64,000 nt of DNA from contig OZ038385.1 of the NCBI GenBank assembly GCA_964036045.1, positions 26,620,853 through 26,684,852 on the forward strand, read 5' to 3'. This document shows, piece after piece, positions 1-8,500 of the stretch. The notes under the pieces were generated by a model. That model had not been told where the DNA came from. It searched no databases and was given only the letters and a program-made list of their open reading frames with translations. Source of the stretch: Eutreptiella sp. 'Long Island Sound 2002'. Its lineage: Eukaryota > Euglenozoa > Euglenophyceae > Eutreptiales > Eutreptiaceae. Positions within the stretch are counted from its first letter, which is position 1. Every line of letters starts with the position of its first letter. The translations under genes were made by a program, and so were the position numbers.

Positions 1-962
1 GAGGGCAAGGGAAACGCGCACGAAACCACACAGGTCCCGAAAGCAGGCCGACACCAAAGCCCAACCACGAACACCACAAACAGCCGGCAAAAGAGGGACA
101 ACACCACAAACCGAGCCCAAACACACCCACCCAAGACCCCAGCCACGACAAGCAGGGGTAAACAAAACCCACCACCAAACGCAACCCGGACCCAACCACA
201 AACGCGAGCCAACAGTAGGAAACCCAGTGCCCACAGCCCGGGCACTGAGGCAGCCCGTGCCATGCAGGTGACCCGGCCAAACGAGATCCGGAGCCCGGGG
301 GTAAGGCTGCATCCTAAGGCCTGCGCTGCTTTGGGACTCGAGGCGGAGCGTGCGACACCCAAGCGCCTCGGAACCCTAGTACCAAGAACATGCATGCATG
401 CCTTGGGAACGGGATACGCCAGGAAGTCCGGTGAACCCCTAGGGTTCCGCCCAAAGGAGGGGACGTGCGCAAGCACGGGGGCCCACCCTCCCGGCGAGAC
501 AAGCACGTCACGCTGGCGGCGATCAGCCCTCCCGGTGTAGCCCGGGGCCGCTTTGTTGGGGGCCAAAAGTCAGGTCTAGCGGGATGTAAGCCGCCTCCCC
601 TCTTCACGCGCGGAGCCTCTTCCTGTTCGTCACAGGGGCGACGCCAGGGGGAACCATGGGGCGCCTCTCCACGACCGAGTGCACCTACCTACCTACCTAC
701 CTGCCCCAAGGGAGGGGTGAGGACACTGAAAATCGGTGCCCTACGCCATATCCGGTCTCCTCTTGATCTACAACATGGACCAAGGGGATCAAAGATAGAA
801 AAACGTCGTCGGTCGACCTAAATAAGTATACCACAGTGAAATATATATGTGGAGATCGAGTGAAGGGGGTAGATGGCTAATCAAGGCCCAAAAATCCCCG
901 GATGAACGCCCTCACCCGTCTCCCCAAGCACAGAAACAAACAAAATGCCAAGGGGGGATCCA
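1..962. other. Non-coding left flank, probably 3' end of the outer retrotransposon
   Basis: No convincing gene is seen; the short open frames here have no recognisable domain. The stretch lies downstream, on the minus strand, of the outer element's chromodomain stop at 963-965, so it should hold that element's 3' untranslated part and perhaps its 3' LTR. I searched it by eye for a second copy of the sequence next to the primer binding site at 20443-20454 and found none, so the LTR end is probably left of the window or lost. A short ACCT tandem tract sits near 683-702. Confidence 0.4.
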
Positions 963-2103
963 TTACGGTGCCACAGCAGCAACCAAATGGACCAACACGT
1001 CCTTGACATCCAAAGAAATATTCTTTTTCTTCAGGTAGTCCATCCAGACCGTGGTGTACCTCGGCACAAAACTGCTCGGAGGCTCCCACGAATCCCTGGA
1101 TGCGGCGAATCCCTTCCAACGGACTTTATAAAGCCTACCCCCAGGCGTCCCCGGGTCCGGCTTGTCCGCCAGGATCTTCTCAGCGGTGAAGTCGTCGTCC
1201 TCACCCTCGTCGTCCGAGTCCACATCGCCGGCCGTGAACTCGAAGGTGACGGGACGTCCGCTGGGGTCTGGTGCTCGGGGACGAAGCTGGGTATGGTCGC
1301 GGTCCAGGATCTTGTTATCCCCCACATGAACCGCATACACATCCTGCCCGACCTTCCGAACGATTACCCCCGGCACATACCAAGATGCCTGCCGATGCCT
1401 GGACAGGACATCCTGGTGGTGCCGCTCCACCCACACGGTGTCTTGGAGAGCATACTTCTGGACTTTTCCCTGCTTGAAGTACTTGGCCCTCTTGTCATGC
1501 TCTTCCTGTAGTGCTTTGCACACTTTGGCCGCCGTGTCGTCCGCCTCAGCCATCATGGCGTTCGCATCCCGGGCCACTTTGCCATTGTTCAACCACGGGA
1601 GAGTGCGTGACACTCGATCCCGTAGGAACAGGATGCGATGGGGCGACAGTCCAGTGGGTCCCGGAAGGTCGTGATACGCTTGGAGTACTCTCCACAGCGA
1701 ATTATACCAATTCCGGCCCGGTTCGTCGATGTGCAGCTGGCGGAACTTCTCAAACATCTGTCGCCCGGCCACCTCAGCTCGGCCATTCGGCCGGCTGTGG
1801 TACGCCACAGTCTTGGCGTGCCGAATCCCCATGTGCTTGCACATCGTCTTGAACCACGTCCCCACAAACTGACTGCCCCGATCGCTGCAGATGACAGCTG
1901 GGACATCAAAAATCGTCAGCCAATGCCTGATCATGGCATTAGCGACGGTCTTGGCCTGCAGCCCCACTCCATGCTTGTCCTTCTTGTCCTTTTTCTTGGA
2001 CTTCTTGCCAGGGACCGCCACGATATACCCACTGTGCCTATCCACCGCCAGGATGACACAGTCGTAGGTCTCTCCTTCCACAGTGACCTCAGGCATGGCG
2101 AAT
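963..2103 (-). pseudogene. Outer element pol, 3' part: integrase core and chromodomain
   Basis: The minus-strand frame open from 2126 to 963 encodes the distal part of a Ty3/Gypsy polyprotein; its first codons come from the inner LTR. The integrase core shows the first Asp in VILAVDRHSGY, the second in ICSDRGSQF, and the Glu in RPNGRAEVAGR exactly 35 residues later (DD35E). After a basic DNA-binding region and an acidic stretch (DSDDEGEDDD) comes a chromodomain (YKVRWKGF, then DSWEPPSSFV), which in chromoviruses guides integration to marked chromatin. The frame ends at a TAA (963-965). It is separated from its upstream half (17264-13499) by the inner element, so no full-length product is expected from this locus. 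Confidence 0.85.
2099..2103. repeat. Target site duplication, left copy (CGAAT)
   Basis: CGAAT directly precedes the left LTR of the inner element and is repeated at 13499-13503 after the right LTR. In the target only one copy would be needed to keep the outer integrase frame continuous. Because the LTR's first base (A) matches the next target base, the duplication could also be called as six bases (CGAATA). Five bases is usual for Ty3/Gypsy integrases. Confidence 0.85.
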
Positions 2104-2901
2104 AGTAAGAAAAAGTGCTTTTCCATGGCTTAAGGACATACTCTAGTTGTATTAGAGATGCACTGAGCATCCCTGCATTTTTATCTTAGTATTGGTCCAG
2201 CCAAAAGTGGTGATAACACATTTTGACCTATGGAACCAAACACCCAATCAGGATATTGAGTGGACCCCTTAATCCCCTTTCAATCAGAAGTAAAACATCT
2301 TTTCCTGAGTTGACTGAGCACTGACATACCTAAGGTAGAGCCTATGAATTTATCTATGTTTTTCCATGAATACTTATCTGCCCTAGTGGTATGCACCATA
2401 GGGGGTTAGGCACCTCTTTTTGAGAGGTCCTGGGTTCAATTCCTGGTCAGCCTAACTAAGTAGGAAGATCCCATGTGACATGGCAGTGACCTCATCGCCA
2501 CATACCATGCCACCTCAGCACATATGGGACCCAAAACAAAGAGTGCACATCTCCTAAGATGGCACTATGGAGAGAGAGTGATCCTGAGGCAGTTTTCTAA
2601 CTCTTTTCCCAAAACATTTCAGCTATCTCTGTGAATATGCATTCATTTGTATCCTGAGTTGCAGTTTCTGTGAATATCTAATCATCTTTCACTGTTTACA
2701 CTGCAGCCCTTCATGCTTTGATCCTGAATTACCTTCTCTTTGCATACTGTTGGCTTGGGCTATCCTGGATTGAGTTGGCTTTACTGTATTTCAACAAACA
2801 AAAGCTTTTCATCATCCAAAACCAGCAGCAGGACACCCTACAGCAACAACAAGCAGCAGGAGAAGCAAAAACACAGTGCTGAAAACACTATAAACTTTTC
2901 T
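2104..2901 (+). repeat. 5' LTR of inner element (798 bp)
   Basis: It is nearly identical to 12702-13498, with the one difference near 2664 (TTTCTG against TTTTG). The ends AGTAAGAAAA and ACTTTTCT are partly complementary, with AG/CT termini. A TATAAA motif lies only about ten bases before the 3' end, which is oddly placed for a promoter in a standard U3-R-U5 layout, so the transcription start is unclear. A tRNA-like block is present at 2379-2455. Confidence 0.92.
2379..2455 (+). promoter_or_regulatory. tRNA-like block with A-box and B-box motifs inside the LTR
   Basis: TAGTGGTATGC (2384-2394) resembles a Pol III A box, and GGTTCAATTCC (2433-2443) closely matches the B-box consensus GGTTCRANNCC, at tRNA-like spacing (~49 bp). 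Between them ACCTC-TTTTTGA-GAGGT can fold as a 5-bp stem with a 7-nt loop like an anticodon arm (loop centre TTT). The T-arm part can pair as CTGGG/CCTGG. The D arm and acceptor stem are degenerate, so it is not a functional tRNA gene. The same block is conserved in the right LTR (B box 13031-13041) and in the diverged copy (24805-24815), where the T stem is better. Confidence 0.5.
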
Positions 2902-2913
2902 GGTAGCAAGAGG
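2901..2913 (+). promoter_or_regulatory. Primer binding site, initiator tRNA-Met type
   Basis: TGGTAGCAAGAGG directly follows the LTR. It matches TGGTAGCAGAGG, the complement of the 3' end of eukaryotic initiator tRNA-Met (ending CCTCTGCTACCA), except for one extra A. The outer element has the exact 12-base version, which supports the identification. First-strand cDNA synthesis would start here. Confidence 0.7.
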
Positions 2914-2999
2914 CAGCCTGTCTCTGTGCACCGGCAGCGACCCCGCGCCGTACAACCAGTGCTCCGAGCAGGCAAACATAAGCAGAAGGGTGGATTAAG

Positions 3000-5501
3000 A
3001 TGGATCCAGGAAGAGTGGACGCCGAGGTGAACACAGCGCCAGCGCCAGAGACACCGGCAAGGCCGGCGCCTGACGCTGTACCTTCGGTGGAGCCCTTACA
3101 TGGGCCAATGGATACGGCGGAGGACTCCTTGGATGGCCTCCAGACGGCCTTTGGGGCCCTGTCGGTGAAGGAAATGGTCTCTCAGCCTCAGCCTGTGAAG
3201 AGGAAGAGAGGAAACGAGAGCGAGAAGGATGCTGGAGAAGGAGCAGACGAAGGAGAGGAGCAAGGGCAAGACCCGACGGATGTCCCTACCTTCGAAGGCG
3301 CACCAAGCGCTTCTGGCCTCCAAGCATCACCTTCTCCCATAACCACCACACACCCAGCTGCCGCTACATCCACTTCCACAACCAACCAGCCTATGGCAGA
3401 GGGCACAGGCTTTACTGGCATGCCTCACTACCCCGCCTATGGCGTGGGCCCACCTACCACTGCGCTCCTTGAGGCAACTACTGCCAGTGAGCCGGTGGCT
3501 TCCAGCTCTGGGCCGCGTTGGTATGCGGCTGACCATCCCCATCCACTCCACGCCACTGGAACCTACATGGAAGTTCCTGGGTATGCTCCTGGGTGTGCAC
3601 CTGGGTATGCACCCCTGAGTGGGTTGAGGAGAGGACCAGAGTCTCTGGGAGGCAGGAGTAGAGGATCGGGAAGATCCTCCAACAGGTCCCTGACGCGGTC
3701 GGAGATCAATGAGGTGCTCCGAGGAGCCACTTCGCAAATCGTGAGCAACCTCACGCAAGAGATCAGGGAGAAACTGCAGCCCCTGATGATCCCGTCCCAT
3801 GCGTCACCTACGACAGTGGGAATGTCACCCCACCGAGTACAGGCTAACCACCTGGCGGCAGGGTTGACGAATACCCTGGGGAGCCTGAGGAGCCGACCGA
3901 TGCCGACTCCTGCAGCAGTACCAAGAAGCCCATTCGTCCCGAGGACAGCCCAGCCGCCCTACAGTCACGTGACGAACTCGACGAGGGCCGAGCTGGACCA
4001 GCTGGGGCTGACAGCCCTAAGGGCTATGGTGGACGTGGAGCCTTATGGCTCCAGTGATCTAGGCGGAGACCCCTCCGATGATGGGCCGCCTTCGATGACT
4101 TCTTCTTCGCCATCAGATGACGAAGACCCTGAGGACCCCGAGGACCCCAAGGGTAAGAAGAAGAAGAAGAAGAAGAAGAAGACCCGACGCCCTGAAGGAC
4201 GCCGAGCTCAGGAGGCGAAGGCTATTGCCACCTCCAAGATAGTGGTGAACCTGCCTGAATTCACAGGCAAGGACCTCAGCGAGTTCGCTGAGAACTTTGG
4301 CCGGTTCCTACGACTGACCGGCCAAACCCACGCGAGTGGGCGAGTGAAGTGCGACCTGCTCCTGCAGTGCTGCAAGACGAAGTACCTGGAGAAGCAGGTC
4401 AGGCAGATCGTCACCAACTCCGCCACCTTTGCCGACGTGTTGGTTGCCCTGGAGAGGCAGTACCCAACCTACGAGACCGACCTCTCCATCAGGGCCGAGA
4501 TCCAGAACCTGCCCGTGCTGCCGAACAACCCCAAACCCGGCAGGGTCTCCGAGCTGTTGGCGGACCTGGACCACTGGGCTGGACGACTGACGCCCGGTTC
4601 CTACAGCAGCGACGACCTGCTGTTTTGGTTGTGCTCCAAGCTCCCCCGTGAGCTATGGGACGAGTGCCGTCTGACGGCTGAGCGCAAGGCTAGATCCCTC
4701 CGCTACGAGGATCTATGCGTGCTGCTCCTGGAGATGGCGCTGGAGAAGGAGAGCGACCAACACCTGAACCACTACCGTCCTGGTGGTGGAGGTTCTGGAG
4801 GCAAAGGGTACCAAGGGTCCCGACCTGGGCAGGGGACTACCCCCAAACACGCCCACGCCCGCCTAATGGAGAACGTGAAGGAGCTATTCTGGTCCGATGC
4901 CAGAGATGAACAGGGCCACCTGCAGCATGCCTCCGACTGCGAGCAGCGAGACTGCTTTGTTGTCCAGGGGAAGCAGCAGGAAAAGATCACCGGCGCCAAG
5001 GTGAAGATGCCGGATCATTACCGCTGCACCATCACGTGTGCATTCTGCGGTAAGCGGAAGCACTATGAGGACGAGTGCTACCATAAGCAACGCCTATCGG
5101 CGAAGCTTAAGGGGGAAGATCCTGGCAAAAGCTCAGGCAAAGGTGGAGGCAAGGCCAAAGGCAACGACTCCGGCAAGGGCAAGTCGAAAGGACGTGGTCA
5201 AGGTGGTCAAGACAAGGGTCAAGGCGGACGAGGAGGAGGCGCTAATCGCCAGAACGACAACAAGAACAAGGACAAGAACGGAGGTAACCCCAACCCTAAT
5301 CCAGGGGGGAACTCCGAGCCCTCTGGAGGGCAGTCTGGACCTACCACACGCTCACAGACGCAGGCCCAGCAAGAACAAGGAGCCAAGCGTGAGCATGAAG
5401 GTGGTGACGACGGCAACGCCAAGAAGAGAAGCCGTTTCATGAGGATGGCCCGCAAATTGCGGAACAAGGGGTTCGAGGTGACCTGTCCCGCGGAATTCTG
5501 A
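3000..5501 (+). CDS. gag: Gag polyprotein of inner Ty3/Gypsy element
   Basis: 833 residues from a true ATG at 3000. The N-terminal ~390 residues are Pro/Ser/Thr-rich and of low complexity. There is an acidic run (residues ~370-380, DDEDPEDPEDP) followed by nine lysines (GKKKKKKKKKTRR), which may act in nuclear import or RNA binding. Residues ~410-590 are a helical region in the position of the capsid domain (LPEFTGKDLSEFAENFGRFL, then ERQYPTYETDLSIR). A zinc knuckle CAFCGKRKHYEDEC (CX2CX4HX4C, residues ~680-693) precedes a Gly/Lys-rich basic tail, as in nucleocapsid. It ends at TGA (5499-5501), in the same frame as pol. Confidence 0.93.
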   Translation: MDPGRVDAEVNTAPAPETPARPAPDAVPSVEPLHGPMDTAEDSLDGLQTAFGALSVKEMVSQPQPVKRKRGNESEKDAGEGADEGEEQGQDPTDVPTFEGAPSASGLQASPSPITTTHPAAATSTSTTNQPMAEGTGFTGMPHYPAYGVGPPTTALLEATTASEPVASSSGPRWYAADHPHPLHATGTYMEVPGYAPGCAPGYAPLSGLRRGPESLGGRSRGSGRSSNRSLTRSEINEVLRGATSQIVSNLTQEIREKLQPLMIPSHASPTTVGMSPHRVQANHLAAGLTNTLGSLRSRPMPTPAAVPRSPFVPRTAQPPYSHVTNSTRAELDQLGLTALRAMVDVEPYGSSDLGGDPSDDGPPSMTSSSPSDDEDPEDPEDPKGKKKKKKKKKTRRPEGRRAQEAKAIATSKIVVNLPEFTGKDLSEFAENFGRFLRLTGQTHASGRVKCDLLLQCCKTKYLEKQVRQIVTNSATFADVLVALERQYPTYETDLSIRAEIQNLPVLPNNPKPGRVSELLADLDHWAGRLTPGSYSSDDLLFWLCSKLPRELWDECRLTAERKARSLRYEDLCVLLLEMALEKESDQHLNHYRPGGGGSGGKGYQGSRPGQGTTPKHAHARLMENVKELFWSDARDEQGHLQHASDCEQRDCFVVQGKQQEKITGAKVKMPDHYRCTITCAFCGKRKHYEDECYHKQRLSAKLKGEDPGKSSGKGGGKAKGNDSGKGKSKGRGQGGQDKGQGGRGGGANRQNDNKNKDKNGGNPNPNPGGNSEPSGGQSGPTTRSQTQAQQEQGAKREHEGGDDGNAKKRSRFMRMARKLRNKGFEVTCPAEF

Positions 5502-5541
5502 CGGGGACGCTCTGGTGGCACCCAAGACCTGGTGTTTTGGG
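5499..5541 (+). promoter_or_regulatory. Probable stop-codon readthrough signal between gag and pol
   Basis: The gag stop is UGA followed by CGG (5499-5504). That is one of the classic leaky contexts known from tobraviruses and alphaviruses. Pol continues in the same frame with no other stop. Nineteen bases after the UGA, CCCAAGAC (5521-5528) and GTTTTGGG (5534-5541) can form an 8-bp stem (one G-U pair) with a 5-nt loop CTGGT. A downstream hairpin is typical of such signals. No frameshift is needed to join Gag and Pol. Activity is inferred, not shown. Confidence 0.7.
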
Positions 5542-8500
5542 TACGTATCCGACTAGGGGGACGCGAATACCTGGGGGTACTGGATACTGGAGCCACAATA
5601 TCGATAGTGGCCAAGAAAATGTTACCTTGTGGGAGCCTGAAGAACACCATGACCACCGCCGCTATACGGATGGGGGATGGACATGTGGTGCACAGCTGCG
5701 GGGACTGCGAAGTGGAGGTACCTATGGGCTCCAGGACTATCGCCCATCGGTTCTATGTGATGGACACTGATGCCTTCGACTTTGTACTGGGTACTGACTT
5801 CTTCGTACAGCACTCCCAGATACAATCCCTGACGCTGCAAGCGCCCTACCTCCTGTACGTGGACCACGGCAGTGGCAGAGAGTCTGTGCCACTGGAGCAG
5901 TCGGAACATACCTCGAGTTACCTGAGACTATCGAAGGAGGAGCCCTCGAACATGATGGCGGCCTCCAAAACTGAGGACTATCAACTATTGGGGGAAGTCC
6001 TAGACCAAGGTCTGAAGGAGTTGGGTTACTCTCGAGAAGACCTAAGTGTGGAGCTGTTCGCCAGCGACAAGCAGCATGTACTGGACCTATACTGCAGCAA
6101 GGGGAAGAACTGCAGCTACAAATTTTACTGGCCCTCTTTCGGGATGGCCTACGGGAACCCCAGATTCAGTGAACTGGGGAAGGTGCTGACCAAGGTGGCC
6201 TTGGAACGTTCCCGTATGGTCCTGTGTTCCCCCGATTGGGGACCCCATGGGGGCAACGAGTACTGGCGAACCCTCCTTGACAAGCTGACTATCAGCTCTG
6301 TGCGGTTACCCGATGAGGCCATCTACGTGCCTCTGGGACGCAAGACGCCCATTGGGAAGCCCGGATGGGGGAGTATGCTCAGCGTGGTGGACGGGAGTCT
6401 AACCACCATCCCCTGGGAAGACCTGGACCCTACTCTGGTCCAGGCTATACAACGAGAAAGCGATGGACTCGCCTTGGGTGACTTGAAGGATCGCCTACGA
6501 CCTCAAGATGCTGTTGAAACTACACCCGGAGGAGATGAGTACGTCGTGACTGACACCAACGCCCCCAACTCTCCCTGTCATGTACCTGTTCCTGATGGAG
6601 TCTCTGAGTGTGGACTATCTGAGCTACCTAGCTCTATCCACTCAGACGACGAAACTGAGCACGACGCCTTCTTCGTGCAGACTGCGGTGGAAGAAGTGGA
6701 GAACGCCGAGTACGTCGCCCCACTAAAACCCCTACTCTCCATGAGGGTGGAAGACCCCGTGGATGAAGAGCTGGACCCTCGATCCAGGCTCAGGGAGTAT
6801 GTGGATTCCAAGAGGAAGTTGGTGGCGAAAAAGCTATGCTACGCGAAGCCTACCCGCAGCTCGTGGCCACTGAAGCAAGGACGTATGGGAGACCTCTCCC
6901 AATTGAAGGAGGACCTCGAACAGAAGATCACCACCTGGCAAAGGGAGGTAGATCTCAAGCTCATGAAGAGCGTGTGGGGTGCCCATGTCAGGACCCCAGA
7001 GGAGGACGACCTCTCGGAGGAATGTGTATGTGAACCCCCTAAAGCGTGCCTATGTTGCCATCGTCCACCGGAGATGGTTGAGCAAGACCTTCTGTATGCC
7101 TACCAAGGGCTGAAGGATGCTACCGCGGGCGAAGAGTCGGTGGAGGACCACCTCCCGACGTCTATTCAAGGGGCAAGCAACTTACATTCCGACGAGGACA
7201 TGGAGGACAAGATCAAGGTACTGGACCCGCGGGTACAAAAGCTGATAAGGACCTATCTGGAGGTGTTCGGAGAACTACCCCCTCCAGCCTCATGCGACAA
7301 GCTGGTACAGATGGACCTCAAGCTGAAACCCGAGTTCGTGGGTCACAAGATCCGGAGGAGACCCTATCCAGCTCCTAAAGAGCAGGCCGACGAGATTGAG
7401 CGACAGATACAAGAATGTATCGACGCTGGCCTAGTCCTGGAGTACAAGGATGGGGACTACCCCCTACACTGCAGCCCCTGTTTCCTGGTGGCTAAACCTG
7501 GGTCTACAGCCAAACGGCTGGTAGTGGACTATGGAGAGCTGAACAAGAAGACGTTGAACCACTCAGGGTCCATTCCCAATATGGAGTCTACCCTGGAGAA
7601 GATAGCCTCCTGTCGCTACAAGACCAAGATGGACAAGAGGAGCGGATTCTGGCAAGTGGACCTGACGCCCAACGCGCAGGAACTACTGGCCTTCATCACC
7701 CCTCAGGGGAGGGTATTCAAGTGGAAGGTCATGCCATTCGGCGTGGCTAACGCACCCGCTCTGTTCCAAGAGCTGATGAACAAGATCTTGTCCATCCTAC
7801 GAAGGAGACCTAAGGTGCAGGAGCTCATATCCCGTGGGGCCCAGATGGAGGCTCACATCGACGATGTATGCCTCGGGACCAATACCCAGGAGGATCACCT
7901 AATCCTCTTGGGTGAGTTCTTTGCGGTCTGCCAGGAGAACCACACACGACTCAAGCTGGAGAAGTGTGAGTTCATGCAGGAGACCATGCAGTACCTGGGG
8001 TTTGACGTTGGCTATGGGTGGTGGACCCCAGCGGCCTCTAAGGCCAAACCCCTGATGGATGCCAAGGTACGACACGAAGACCCCAAGAAAGGACTTCATG
8101 ATGTACGCAGTTTCATTGGGGCGTGCAACTTCTATCGCCGCCACATCAAAAACTTCACCTACACCAGCGCGGTACTGACTGACTTGATCAAGAAGAGTAC
8201 TACTTGGCGCTGGGGCCCACAAGAGCAACAAGCGTTTGACGAGCTCAAAGACAAGGTAGCCAACGCTAAGTGCTTGGGCGTGCCTAGGGCACAAGGCGAG
8301 ATTATCCTGGTGACCGACGCCAGCAATGTGGGCGGTGGTGGAACGTTGTTCCAGTGGCAAGCACTAGAGAAGGAGGAGTTCGACTCGGCCATTTCCCAAT
8401 GGGGGACGGAAGGTCTCAACCGAGATGGAACCCTCAAGCACAGCTACCCTGACGACAAGTGGGTCCTAGTACCTCTGGGCCACTGGAACTGGAAGTGGAA

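Noticed and set aside
262-821. Overlapping ORFs on both strands at the left edge
   Set aside because: GC-rich sequence opens frames on both strands, and none has a recognisable domain or splice support.
2379-2455. A functional tRNA-Lys gene in the LTR
   Set aside because: The acceptor stem and D arm do not pair properly and the A-box to anticodon stretch is too long, so only a tRNA-like block is claimed.
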